15,738 nt of DNA from an uncultured Collinsella sp. (GCA_958403395.1 CATXXF010000042.1:1-15738), one strand, 5' to 3'; shown: positions 6,220 through 13,881, numbered from the stretch's first letter. Numbers and translations: made by a program. The notes: generated by a model not told the origin, from the letters alone.

Positions 6220-7524
6220 ATGGCCAAAAAAACGCTTCGGACTATTATTTGCGGCGTACCTGCGGGAACGCTCACGCAAGATGAGAACGGTCTTGTCAAC
6301 TTTGCCTACGACCAAGACTACGACGGGCCAGCCCTATCGACCAACATTCCCGTATCAAATCGCACATACGGCCAACAGGTCATGAATCCGTACTTGTTTG
6401 GTCTTCTGCCCGACAGCGAGGACCAGCGAAAAGCGATCGCCGTCGAATTCGACACCAGGCCCAACAATCCCGTTGCGCTGCTCAGCCATATCGGACTCGA
6501 CTGTCCGGGCGGAGTACAGTTTTGTGCCGAAGAAGACGTCGACGCCGTCCTGCATCGCGACGGCGAATACCGCCCTATAGACGACCACGATATTGCTCTC
6601 CGTCTCAAGTCGATCAGAGATGACCGCAAGGCATCGTGGATGGGCCTAGATGAAAGTTGGTCACTTGGAGGCAACCAGGGCAAGTTCGCGCTCGCGCTTA
6701 TAGACGGTCACTGGTGCGAATGCGCAGGCTCCTCGCCCACGACGCATATTTTCAAAAATGGCGTTATCGGATTTAAACTTGAGGCTCTTAATGAGTTTGT
6801 CTGCATGAAAAGCGCCCAGCGCGCCGGTATCGCAACGGCGAACGTTGAATATCGCTTATTTGAGGACGAGCCCGCCCTCATTGTTGAGCGTTACGACCGC
6901 GTGAAAGCCAAGGACGGAACAATCAGACGTCTACACCAAGAAGACCTCTGTCAGGCCCTTGGAGTGATGCCCGCTCAAAAGTACACGGCAGACGGCGGCC
7001 CGACCGCACGCGATATTCAGGAACTCCTCGTCAATACGAGCCACCATCAACTTAACCTGTATCTGTTTACGCAGATACTGTTCTTTAACGCCATCATCGG
7101 CGCACCGGACGCGCATGCGAAAAACTATTCCCTGCTCCTTGGAAACGGCGGCACAGCCATGATGGCCCGGATGTACGATGTCGCGTCGGGTTTGGCGTAT
7201 GAGCGCATGCGCCGTCGGGCGCGCCTTGCCATGAGCGTTGGCGGCGAAAATCGTGTGGGACGCATCGGTCCAGGCGCTATCCGCCGATACCACGGTATGG
7301 GCGACCCCGCGCTGGAGGCGGCGCTCACCGATGCCGGGCTATCCGAGAAGTTTTGCTTTGCGACCTTGATGGACCTCGCCTACGAGGTACCCATTTGCAT
7401 GGAAGAAGTCATGGACGAATACGCCGACCTGCCCGGCATGGCGGACCTGCGCGAGCATATGCTCGGCCCCGTCCGCGAAAACTGCCAGCGCACCCTCGAC
7501 CTCATCAAGGCGGATATGGGCTAG
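6220..7524 (+). CDS. hipA: HipA-family serine/threonine kinase toxin
   Basis: A type II toxin. In E. coli, HipA phosphorylates glutamyl-tRNA synthetase and blocks translation; the target here is unknown. The 434-residue product is almost the same length as E. coli HipA (440). The N-terminal coupling domain (about 1-110) has NPYLFGLLPDSEDQR. The kinase core has the autophosphorylation-loop serine Ser148 in SLGGNQGKFAL, ATP-site Lys179 in THIFKN, the catalytic loop GAPDAHAKN with Asp297 and Asn302, and the metal-binding Asp320 in MYDVASG. All key residues are intact, so the toxin is probably active. The ribosome site GGGAG overlaps the end of hipB. The gene converges with pepD, with a shared hairpin between them. 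Confidence 0.93.
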   Translation: MAKKTLRTIICGVPAGTLTQDENGLVNFAYDQDYDGPALSTNIPVSNRTYGQQVMNPYLFGLLPDSEDQRKAIAVEFDTRPNNPVALLSHIGLDCPGGVQFCAEEDVDAVLHRDGEYRPIDDHDIALRLKSIRDDRKASWMGLDESWSLGGNQGKFALALIDGHWCECAGSSPTTHIFKNGVIGFKLEALNEFVCMKSAQRAGIATANVEYRLFEDEPALIVERYDRVKAKDGTIRRLHQEDLCQALGVMPAQKYTADGGPTARDIQELLVNTSHHQLNLYLFTQILFFNAIIGAPDAHAKNYSLLLGNGGTAMMARMYDVASGLAYERMRRRARLAMSVGGENRVGRIGPGAIRRYHGMGDPALEAALTDAGLSEKFCFATLMDLAYEVPICMEEVMDEYADLPGMADLREHMLGPVRENCQRTLDLIKADMG

Positions 7525-7555
7525 ACGCCAATCAATTTCCCATTTCTTAAAAGCA

Positions 7556-7596
7556 GAGAGGGGGCACCCGTCGCAAAAGCTCGGATGCCCCCTCTC
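7556..7596. terminator. Hairpin between convergent hipA and pepD
   Basis: A perfect 11-bp stem, GAGAGGGGGCA (7556-7566) with TGCCCCCTCTC (7586-7596), can be extended by a CCG/CGG inner helix. On the minus strand it is followed by TGCTTTTAAG, a usable U-tract for pepD. On the plus side the following bases (ATAATGTCATTT) are weaker, so hipA termination is less certain. Confidence 0.75.
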
Positions 7597-7651
7597 ATAA
7601 TGTCATTTGCAATCCTCTAGCACGTGGCTCGGACTGCTGATAGCGCGACCT

Positions 7652-9109
7652 TTACGCGGCAAGGCGCTTGAGGACGTCGATGAGCAGCTCGTAGAAGCGC
7701 TCGGCAGAAGCGAGCTCCATGCTCTCGTCCGGGGTGTGGACATCGGAGAGCGTCGGGCCCACGGCGATGGCGTCCAGGCCGTGCAGGGCCTCGGCAAACA
7801 GGCCGCACTCAAGGCCGGCGTGAATGGACTCGATGCGCAGCTCGGAGCCAAAGAGCTCGCGATAGCTCTCGACAAAGATGTCGCGGACCGGCGAATGCTC
7901 GGCATAGCTCCAGCCGGGATACTCAAACTCGAACTTGGCGTCGAAGCCCAGGACATCGGCCAGCGTCTGCAGGCGGTCCTTGAACTCGTTCTGCAGCGAG
8001 GTGATCGAGGAGCGCGGGGACAGCATGATCTTGACCTGGTCGTCAGAGGTGGCAACCACGCCGATGTTGGAGGAAACCTCGACGGAGCCGTCGGTGGCGA
8101 CGTTGCGGCGGATCACACCATTGGGGGCAAGACGCAGAGCGCGGATGAGGGCAAGCGCGGACTTCTGGTCCATGGCCTCGACCTCGGCGTCGTCGGCAAT
8201 CTCAACGGTGCAGGTAAAGCCGGGGTCGAAGACCTCGAGCTCGGCAGTGACGTCGGCGATGATGCCCTTTGCGATCTGGGCCGCGGCCTCGGCGGCAGCG
8301 TGGTCGGCGTAGACCAGAACAGCCTTGCACTCACGGTTGATGGCGTTGTCCTTGGTGCCGCCGTTAAAGCTAACGATGGCGGGCTCGCCGGCAACCATCA
8401 GGCGGTCGATGATGCGGGCCATGATGAGGTTGCCGTTGCCGCGCTCCAGGTTGATATCGCTGCCGGAGTGGCCGCCCAGCAGGCCGGAGATGTCGAGCGT
8501 GAGGGTGCTACCGGTCTTGTACTCGCGCGCGATCGGGCAGGTGTAGGTAACGACGACACCGCCGGCGCAGCTGACGGTAGCAACGCCCTCTTCCTCGGAG
8601 TCAAGGTTAATCATGGTGCGGGCGCTAATCTGGGACTTGTCGAGCGTCTCGGCGCCGACCAGGCCAGTCTCCTCGTCAGTGGTGAATACGCACTCGAGGG
8701 CGGGGTGAACGATCGAATCGTCATCGAGAACAGTGAGCATCAGAGCGACGGCAATACCGTTGTCGGCGCCCAGAGTGGTACCGTTAGCGGTGAGGACGCC
8801 GTCCTTGACGACCAGGTCGATACCATCGGTCGTAAAGTCGTGCTCAACGGAGCCCAACTTGTCGCACACCATATCGATGTGGCCCTGCAGCATCACGGTC
8901 GGGGCATTCTCGGCACCGGCAGATGCGGGCTTGCGAATGATAACGTTGTAGACCTCGTCCTGATACACATCGAGGCCGCGCTCCTTGGCAAACGCAACCA
9001 GGAAATCGCTGATGCCCTTCTCGTTGCCAGACCCACGGGGGATCGCGCTGACCTCCTCAAAGAAATGGAACAGCTGGGCGGGCTCGTAGCCGGTAATCTT
9101 GTAGTCCAT
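7652..9109 (-). CDS. pepD: Aminoacyl-histidine dipeptidase (Xaa-His dipeptidase, M20 family)
   Basis: A cytoplasmic zinc dipeptidase that cleaves Xaa-His and similar dipeptides. The start is ATG at 9109, with AAGGAGG seven bases upstream. The open frame continues to 9214 without support. The resulting 485 residues equal the length of E. coli PepD. Metal-site residues are His77 and Asp79 (QGHIDMV), bridging Asp116 (LGADNG), Glu146/Glu147 (TTDEETGL), Asp170 (NLDSEE) and the late His458 (SDVHTPDE). The lid domain with GGHSGSDINLERGN lies near residues 212-226. It is flanked by hipBA and by the RelB/PIN pair but has no evident functional link to either. A single-gene transcription unit is likely. 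Confidence 0.95.
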   Translation of the reverse strand: MDYKITGYEPAQLFHFFEEVSAIPRGSGNEKGISDFLVAFAKERGLDVYQDEVYNVIIRKPASAGAENAPTVMLQGHIDMVCDKLGSVEHDFTTDGIDLVVKDGVLTANGTTLGADNGIAVALMLTVLDDDSIVHPALECVFTTDEETGLVGAETLDKSQISARTMINLDSEEEGVATVSCAGGVVVTYTCPIAREYKTGSTLTLDISGLLGGHSGSDINLERGNGNLIMARIIDRLMVAGEPAIVSFNGGTKDNAINRECKAVLVYADHAAAEAAAQIAKGIIADVTAELEVFDPGFTCTVEIADDAEVEAMDQKSALALIRALRLAPNGVIRRNVATDGSVEVSSNIGVVATSDDQVKIMLSPRSSITSLQNEFKDRLQTLADVLGFDAKFEFEYPGWSYAEHSPVRDIFVESYRELFGSELRIESIHAGLECGLFAEALHGLDAIAVGPTLSDVHTPDESMELASAERFYELLIDVLKRLAA

Positions 9110-9153
9110 GGTGCCTCCTTGGCGCAACTGGTTAGACAGTAAGACATGCGACT

Positions 9154-9182
9154 TGTATATTCCCAGACTTTGCGTGCATAAA
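9154..9182 (-). promoter_or_regulatory. Possible pepD promoter
   Basis: On the minus strand, TATACA (9154-9159) is a good -10 match. TTTATG (9177-9182) is a 3-of-6 match to a -35 at the ideal 17-bp spacing. It would give a leader of about 40 bases before the pepD start. By-eye call only. Confidence 0.35.
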
Positions 9183-9189
9183 CCAGTCG

Positions 9190-9226
9190 AAAACGCCGAG
9201 CGCCCTCGCATCATCGGCTAACGGCG
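9190..9226 (-). terminator. Possible terminator of the RelB/PIN operon
   Basis: Read on the minus strand, CGCCG (9226-9222) pairs with CGGCG (9198-9194) and TTTTCG follows at once. Inside it a CCTCGC/GCGAGG pairing offers an alternative fold that extends outward. The stem is short with a long loop, so efficiency is uncertain, but it sits 32 bases after the toxin stop where a terminator is expected. Confidence 0.4.
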
Positions 9227-9257
9227 AGGAAACGCCACTTTATCAAGATAAAGCATG

Positions 9258-9785
9258 TTAGACGGGCCGTGCCGAAGGGACGTTGGACCCTTCAACCAAC
9301 TTCAACGCCTGTTGAACATTAATGCATACACCATTGGTATGTTTGATGAGATTTTTGTCTTCCGTCACGACGTAATCGGCATCAATGCGATTGGCGACGC
9401 CCAGCATCAGGTCGTCCTCAAAGTCGTTGTGATGATACTTGAACACAAAGGAGTCGAAGACCTCGTCTGCACCGACCGAGGCAATAATCGACTTTTGCCG
9501 AATCAGGCGAACACACGCCCACGCTGTCTCGTCGGCACCGGCGATGACTTCGGGAGTGAGAGCCCCCTCACGGCGGGCGTCGGCCTTCATCGTCCTTCCC
9601 AGAATGTAATAGACGTCTTTGACAGACAGGGAGGACGAGAAGAGGATGATATCCTCCGCTTCCGCCGCGCGAGAAAGGAGCTCGACTATCGGCCTGGTCG
9701 CATTCGTACGAGCGAGAAAGTAATCTAGCCAGACGTTCGTGTCGATCAACAGCTTGAGCACACGTTTCGTTCCGACGCCGCTCAT
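9258..9785 (-). CDS. PIN-domain toxin (putative ribonuclease)
   Basis: PIN-domain toxins are Mg2+-dependent RNases that cut tRNA, rRNA or mRNA; the target here is unknown. I choose ATG at 9785, which overlaps the antitoxin stop as ATGA; a TTG twelve bases earlier is the alternative. The 175-residue product begins with the hallmark LLIDTNVWLDYF (Asp15). It has Glu35, then the acidic patch Asp121/Glu123/Asp124/Asp125 in NDFEDDLMLG, and closes with TEDKNL (Asp143). These form the expected metal site, so it looks active. At about 175 residues it is longer than the usual 130-140, with an extra segment near 65-105. No clear ribosome site precedes it, so translation probably depends on coupling to the antitoxin, keeping antitoxin in excess. 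Confidence 0.85.
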   Translation of the reverse strand: MSGVGTKRVLKLLIDTNVWLDYFLARTNATRPIVELLSRAAEAEDIILFSSSLSVKDVYYILGRTMKADARREGALTPEVIAGADETAWACVRLIRQKSIIASVGADEVFDSFVFKYHHNDFEDDLMLGVANRIDADYVVTEDKNLIKHTNGVCINVQQALKLVEGSNVPSARPV

Positions 9786-10150
9786 AATTCGATCCAATCG
9801 CTGAATCTCTCAATCATCATTTGATCGTATAACTCGTCGTAATCAAAGGCTTCATCGGGGCTCGGCCTCTGAATCGAGAACCGCTCATAAAAATTCGAAA
9901 TTAACGCAGCCCCTTCCGAGACGCGGGACGAACTCGCCTTCGATCGTATGTCGTCAGGCAGGACTTCGTCATCATTCTTTTTTGCGACGGGCATATGACC
10001 GTTCTCGGTCAAGTACTGCCACAGCTCCCTCACAGCTTGTGACGGCGTCATGCCAATATGAGTCAGTACGGCGTCTCCTGCCTCTTTGAGCTGGCGATCT
10101 ATACGCACGTTCATCTGAACTGGCCGCGTGTCGAGTATTGATGTAGGCAT
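9782..10150 (-). CDS. RelB/DinJ-like antitoxin of the PIN toxin
   Basis: The 122-residue product starts at ATG 10150, seven bases after AGGAG. Residues about 10-45 form a ribbon-helix-helix DNA-binding unit: strand PVQMNVRIDRQLK, then helices around AGDAVLTHIGMTPSQAVRELWQYL. This is the RelB/DinJ pattern. The middle is polar and probably disordered. The C-terminal part (about 80-122) is acidic and aromatic (DEAFDYDELYDQMM) and is the likely toxin-wrapping segment. It precedes and overlaps the PIN toxin by four bases. RelB/DinJ antitoxins usually pair with RelE/YafQ-fold toxins, so the pairing with a PIN domain is less common. Autoregulation through the palindrome at 10162-10192 is expected. 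Confidence 0.8.
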   Translation of the reverse strand: MPTSILDTRPVQMNVRIDRQLKEAGDAVLTHIGMTPSQAVRELWQYLTENGHMPVAKKNDDEVLPDDIRSKASSSRVSEGAALISNFYERFSIQRPSPDEAFDYDELYDQMMIERFSDWIEL

Positions 10151-10161
10151 ATCAACTCCTT

Positions 10162-10192
10162 TGCTATACTGAATCTCAATTTCAGTATAGCA
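10162..10192 (-). promoter_or_regulatory. Operator and promoter of the RelB/PIN toxin-antitoxin operon
   Basis: A perfect 12-bp inverted repeat, TGCTATACTGAA (10162-10173) and TTCAGTATAGCA (10181-10192), has a 7-base spacer. On the minus strand the upstream arm contains TATACT (10184-10189) preceded by TG one base before, an extended -10. Repressor bound here would cover the promoter. It ends 12 bases before the antitoxin start codon. Confidence 0.8.
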
Positions 10193-10210
10193 CGGCAGAT
10201 TGAAGCACAT

Positions 10211-10254
10211 TTCAATAGAAACGGGGGCGCCTCCTTATCGGAAACGCCCCCGTT
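10211..10254 (-). terminator. clpC terminator
   Basis: A perfect 10-bp GC-rich stem, AACGGGGGCG (10220-10229) with CGCCCCCGTT (10245-10254), has a 15-nt loop. Read on the minus strand, its 3' arm is followed by CTATTG, so the T-tract is short (GTTTCTATT including stem end). It begins 20 bases after the clpC stop and separates clpC from the toxin-antitoxin operon. Confidence 0.75.
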
Positions 10255-10274
10255 ATACAAGGTATGTTTAATCC

Positions 10275-12917
10275 CTACAGCGCGCCGGAACCGGCTTGCA
10301 TCATGCCGCCGGGGCCCGAGGTCACGCCGCCGCTCACGGGCGCGGCGTTGCCGGTGTGCGGTGCCGCCGGAGCGGTATCGCCACCGAGCGTGCCCGCCGG
10401 ACGCGGTGCCAGGATCTCGCCCGTGCCGTGGCCAAAGACAAACTTGCCATCGGCCACGTCGCACAGGACGGTATCGCCCTCGTCCCACTCGCCGGCCAGA
10501 AGCTCCTCGGACAGCGGGTCCTCGATGAGCTTTTGAATAGCACGGCGCAGCGGACGCGCACCGTTGGTGAGGTCGGTACCCTCGGCCACGATCTTGTCAT
10601 AGGCCGCATCGGTGAGCTTGATGTTCATACCGTTGGCAATCAAACGCTGACGCAGATCGTCCACCAGCAGGTGCGCGATCTTGGTGAGATTCTCGCCCGA
10701 GAGCTTCTGGAACACCACAATGTCGTCGATACGGTTGAGCAGCTCAGGGCGGAACAGGCGCTTGAGCTCGCCCATCGCGCGGCCGCGGATCTCACTCGAG
10801 GTGAGGCCCTGCTCGCCGGTGGTGCCAAAGCCAACGCTTGCATCCTGCGCAATCTCGCGGGCGCCCACGTTAGACGTCATGATGATCACGGTGTTGCGGA
10901 AGTCGACCGTCTTGCCCTGGCTATCGGTCAGACGACCCTCCTCCAGCACCTGCAGCAAGATGTTGAAGATATCGGGGTGTGCCTTCTCGATCTCGTCGAA
11001 CAGCACGACCGAGTACGGATGGCGACGAACGGCCTTGGTAAGCTGGCCACCCTCGTCGTGACCGACGTAACCCGGAGGGCTACCGATGAGCTTGGAGACC
11101 TCGAACTCGCTGCCAAACTCCGACATATCGAAGCTGATGAGCGCGTCCTTGCTGCCAAAGAGATACTCGGCGAGCGTCTTGGCGAGCTCGGTCTTGCCCG
11201 TGCCGGTGGGACCCAGGAAGATAAAGCTGCCGCCGGGACGACGCGGGTCCTTGAGCGGCGAGCGACTGCGGCGCACGGCCTTGGCAACGGCCTCGACGGC
11301 CTCGTCCTGGCCGAGAATGCGGGTCTTGAGCACGCTTTCGGCCTGCAGCAGGCGACGGCTCTCGCTCTCGGTGAGCGAGGACACCGGCACGCCCGAGGTC
11401 ACGGACACGATGTCGGCAATCTGGGAGACATCGATGGTGAGCGGGCTGGCGTCGAGCTCGGCCGTCCAGGCAGCCTTGGCCTCGGCGAGCTCAATCTCGG
11501 CGGCCTTCTGCTGCTCGGTGATCTCGGCGGCCTTGTTCATGTCGTCGCTCTCGGTGGCCTCCTGTGCGGCAGCCTTGAGCTCCTCGACGCGATGCTCGGC
11601 CTCGCGCACCGGCTCGGGCGCACGGTTGGCGGCGATGCGGGCGCGAGCACCGGCCTCGTCGATGAGGTCGATGGCCTTATCGGGCAGGAAGCGATCCTGG
11701 ATGTAGCGGTTGGAGAGGTTCGCGGCGGCCTCGATGGCACCCTGCGTGTAGCGCACGTGGTGGTGCTCCTCGTAGCGCGGCTTGAGCGCGGTCAGGATCT
11801 TGACCGTGTCCTCGACGCTCGGCTCCTCGACATCGATGGTCTGGAAGCGACGCTCAAAGGCCGGATCCTTGGTGAGGTACTTGCGGAACTCCTCTGCCGT
11901 CGTGGCACCGATGATCTGGAAAGCACCGCGCGCGAGCACGGGCTTGAGCATGGAGCTTGCGTCGATGGAACCCTCGGCAGAACCGGCACCGATGATGGTG
12001 TGCATCTCGTCGATAAACAAGATGACGTCGTCGGCTTCGGTTGCCTCCTGGATCACGTTCTTGAGGCGCTCCTCAAACTCACCGCGATACTTGGCACCCG
12101 CAACAAGACCCGGCAGATCGAGCGTCCAGATATTCTGGTTCATAAGGTTCTCGGGCACATCGCCGGCAGCGATCTGCTGTGCCAGGCCCTCGACGATGGC
12201 CGTCTTGCCCACGCCGGGGTCACCCAAGATAAGCGGGTTGTTCTTGGTGCGGCGCGAAAGGATCTCCATCATGCGCTGGACTTCCTTTTCGCGGCCAATC
12301 ACGGGGTCGAGCTCGCCGTCGCGCGCCTTTTGCGTGAGGTTGGTGGCGAACTGCTTGAGCGTATCGGTGCCACTCCCCTTTTGCTGAGAGGCGTCCGAGC
12401 CGCTAAAGAACGGCAGGCCCGCACCGGGACGCCCGGCGCCGGCTCCGGCGAGCGGACGCTTCTTGTCCTGATCCTTAGCGGTGAGCTTTTCGATGGCCTT
12501 TTTGATAGAAGCAGACGACACACCCAGGCGCATGAGGATATCCATGGCCATGCCGTTGCCCTCTTCAACGATGCCGATGAGCAGGTGCTCGGTCGACACA
12601 TATGTCTGGTTGTTCTCACGCGCCACGCGGAAGGAGCGCTCCATCACGCTAATGACGAGCGGCGTAAAGGCAAGCTTGGCAGCCTCGGTCTCCTCGCTGG
12701 GCTCGGGAACCGTGGTCTGGACCTCCTTGAGGGTGTCCATGATGTCGTCGTAGGAGATATCAAGCGAGCGCAGCGCCTCGGCAGCGATGCCCTCGTCCTC
12801 CTTGGCGAGTGCGAGCAGCAGGTGCTCGGTGCCCACCTTATTTGAGTGCAGATCGAGCGCCTCTTGTTTGGCCATGGACATGACCTTGCGCGCGCGATCG
12901 GTAAAACGGTCTAACAT
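10275..12917 (-). CDS. clpC: ATP-dependent Clp protease ATP-binding subunit ClpC
   Basis: A AAA+ unfoldase that feeds substrates into ClpP. Domains in order: two Clp-N repeats (about 1-145), a Gly/Ala/Pro linker (155-185), AAA1 with Walker A GDPGVGKT (232-239) and Walker B ILFIDE (299-304), a middle coiled region (about 435-485), AAA2 with Walker A GPTGTGKT (569-576) and Walker B VVLFDE (637-642), then the D2 small domain. At 880 residues it exceeds the usual 810-850 because of the linker and a Gly/Pro/Ala tail (about 835-880, ending MMQAGSGAL). The middle domain is Ala/Glu-rich, so an intact UVR motif is not obvious by eye. Start ATG 12917 has AGAGGA seven bases upstream. The ctsR-mcsA-mcsB genes of Firmicutes are absent and there is a terminator on its 3' side, so it looks monocistronic. 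Confidence 0.96.
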   Translation of the reverse strand: MLDRFTDRARKVMSMAKQEALDLHSNKVGTEHLLLALAKEDEGIAAEALRSLDISYDDIMDTLKEVQTTVPEPSEETEAAKLAFTPLVISVMERSFRVARENNQTYVSTEHLLIGIVEEGNGMAMDILMRLGVSSASIKKAIEKLTAKDQDKKRPLAGAGAGRPGAGLPFFSGSDASQQKGSGTDTLKQFATNLTQKARDGELDPVIGREKEVQRMMEILSRRTKNNPLILGDPGVGKTAIVEGLAQQIAAGDVPENLMNQNIWTLDLPGLVAGAKYRGEFEERLKNVIQEATEADDVILFIDEMHTIIGAGSAEGSIDASSMLKPVLARGAFQIIGATTAEEFRKYLTKDPAFERRFQTIDVEEPSVEDTVKILTALKPRYEEHHHVRYTQGAIEAAANLSNRYIQDRFLPDKAIDLIDEAGARARIAANRAPEPVREAEHRVEELKAAAQEATESDDMNKAAEITEQQKAAEIELAEAKAAWTAELDASPLTIDVSQIADIVSVTSGVPVSSLTESESRRLLQAESVLKTRILGQDEAVEAVAKAVRRSRSPLKDPRRPGGSFIFLGPTGTGKTELAKTLAEYLFGSKDALISFDMSEFGSEFEVSKLIGSPPGYVGHDEGGQLTKAVRRHPYSVVLFDEIEKAHPDIFNILLQVLEEGRLTDSQGKTVDFRNTVIIMTSNVGAREIAQDASVGFGTTGEQGLTSSEIRGRAMGELKRLFRPELLNRIDDIVVFQKLSGENLTKIAHLLVDDLRQRLIANGMNIKLTDAAYDKIVAEGTDLTNGARPLRRAIQKLIEDPLSEELLAGEWDEGDTVLCDVADGKFVFGHGTGEILAPRPAGTLGGDTAPAAPHTGNAAPVSGGVTSGPGGMMQAGSGAL

Positions 12918-12952
12918 GCTAGTTCCTCTTAGACGAGCTAGTTTTTCAAACG

Positions 12953-12980
12953 CAAAGCGCCGCCCCGCGGCAGCGCTTTG
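12953..12980 (-). terminator. Hairpin before clpC: terminator of the DUF2798-like gene or clpC leader
   Basis: CAAAGCGC (12953-12960) pairs with GCGCTTTG (12973-12980), then GCC/GGC across a one-base mismatch, with a CCGC loop. On the minus strand it is followed by CGTTTGAAAAAC, which is a poor U-tract. It lies about 120 bases after the upstream gene stop and 36 bases before clpC, so either role is possible. Confidence 0.4.
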
Positions 12981-12991
12981 GTCTCTTTACC

Positions 12992-13006
12992 CATATGGAG
13001 TATATG
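12992..13006 (-). promoter_or_regulatory. Possible clpC promoter with small palindrome
   Basis: On the minus strand CATATACTCCATATG is an inverted repeat with 5-bp arms and contains TATACT (12999-13004), a good -10. I see no matching -35 at 17 bp. No CIRCE, CtsR, HAIR or clear ClgR-type site was found in the 185 bases before clpC. Confidence 0.35.
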
Positions 13007-13102
13007 TTAACCGTTGGGACCTTTTCCGTACGGAGCCGCGCGACAACGTCTACAAAAAAGGAATCGCTCCGGTCTGTTTGGGGGTCTGGTTTTGAGCGTT
13101 GC

Positions 13103-13696
13103 CTAGCAGGCAGGCTCGGCGTCCATGCCCTCGGAAATGTTGGCAACCTCCTCGGCAGCGGGAACACCCGGCATGTGCACGAGCTCCACGTGCGGCTCTT
13201 CAAAGACGGTCCCCATGGGGAAAGCGCGGCGGAAGACAAAGCGAGCAACCGGACCGGCCACCAGCAGGTTCCAGGGCAGGGCCATGATAAAGTTGCGCGG
13301 AATGTTGACGAGCCACATCATCGGCAGCGCCTGCAAATTGGCAAGCGGGCCGCCGGGCATATGGAACAGGCCTTCGCATGCGCCGTAGAGCGACATGATG
13401 ATGACCATGGGAACGACCATGCAGGAGCTGACGGCGAGCGTCATAGCGAGCGGCGAGCTCTTGCCCGGAGTAACCAGGAACTTGAAGGCAAAGCCTTTGG
13501 CCAGCGGGCTGGCAACAAACCAGTCGCAGCACATGGCAAAGACGTAGGCAACGGGGAAGCCGAGCCATGCAGCGGCAACAACCTCGCCGTTGATGGCCCC
13601 ATGCTGCAGGGCAACGTTGTAGATGCTCATCCAGAGCACCATGCAAAAGCACATGATAAAGGTGAACAGCAGGCTCTCTCGTTTGTTGATAGGCAT
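13103..13696 (-). CDS. Four-helix membrane protein with two DUF2798-like halves
   Basis: Function unknown. I choose ATG at 13696 (MPINKRESLL), with AAAGGA about 11 bases upstream; a GTG at 13735 in the same frame has no ribosome site. The 197-residue product has four likely membrane helices at about 9-30, 41-61, 83-104 and 127-150. It repeats a two-helix unit: a Met/Cys-rich helix (FIMCFCMVLWMSIYN and SSCMVVPMVIIMSLY), then a helix rich in Trp/Pro ending in basic residues. This resembles the DUF2798 unit, duplicated. The soluble tail (about 156-197) is acidic and ends in Cys. The Met and Cys clusters could suggest metal or redox chemistry, but nothing shows it. It is read in the same direction as thrE and clpC. 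Confidence 0.75.
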   Translation of the reverse strand: MPINKRESLLFTFIMCFCMVLWMSIYNVALQHGAINGEVVAAAWLGFPVAYVFAMCCDWFVASPLAKGFAFKFLVTPGKSSPLAMTLAVSSCMVVPMVIIMSLYGACEGLFHMPGGPLANLQALPMMWLVNIPRNFIMALPWNLLVAGPVARFVFRRAFPMGTVFEEPHVELVHMPGVPAAEEVANISEGMDAEPAC

Positions 13697-13740
13697 AAAG
13701 GGCGAAATCCTTTCTGTTTTGCGCCGCAACGCCACGCAAC

Positions 13741-13789
13741 AAAAATGGGCGGGCGAGATGGAGTTACTTGGACTTCATCTCGCCCGCCC
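13741..13789 (-). terminator. Strong hairpin with T-run, 45 bases before the DUF2798-like gene
   Basis: A perfect 14-bp stem, GGGCGGGCGAGATG (13747-13760) with CATCTCGCCCGCCC (13776-13789), has a 15-nt loop and, on the minus strand, ATTTTTG after it. It is a textbook intrinsic terminator. It could end the thrE transcript 219 bases after that gene, or act as an attenuator in the leader of the next gene, whose ATG is only 45 bases away. Confidence 0.85.
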
Positions 13790-13881
13790 GTGGTACGTGC
13801 GTCTGCGACTACTTATGTGGTGGAACTACCCTAACACGAACGGCGCGCGCTTCGTAAGCGTTGAGTTTGTGGAGATGCAGG

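Noticed and set aside
5395..6315. 306-codon minus-strand frame across mntP and hipB
   Set aside because: It runs through the mntP terminator and the hip operators, which argue for plus-strand genes here.
7607..9142. 511-codon open frame on the plus strand opposite pepD
   Set aside because: The complete PepD metal site lies on the other strand, and this frame reads as low-complexity Gly/Val/Asp/Ala protein without a ribosome site.
10296..12845. 849-codon open frame on the plus strand opposite clpC
   Set aside because: clpC is certain by domain content. The antisense translation is His/Gly/Leu-rich with no recognisable fold, as expected from high-GC codon bias on the opposite strand.
12918..13102. 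CIRCE, HAIR, CtsR or ClgR operator before clpC
   Set aside because: I looked for the known palindromes and found none matching; only the short CATAT/ATATG repeat is present.
13756..13775. Tiny ORF MKSK in the loop of the 13747-13789 hairpin, as a leader peptide
   Set aside because: Only four codons, no ribosome site, no codon bias toward one amino acid; chance is the simplest explanation.
12995..13834. 279-codon plus-strand frame across the DUF2798-like gene
   Set aside because: Polar, His/Gln/Arg-rich translation with no ribosome site. The opposite strand encodes four clean membrane helices.
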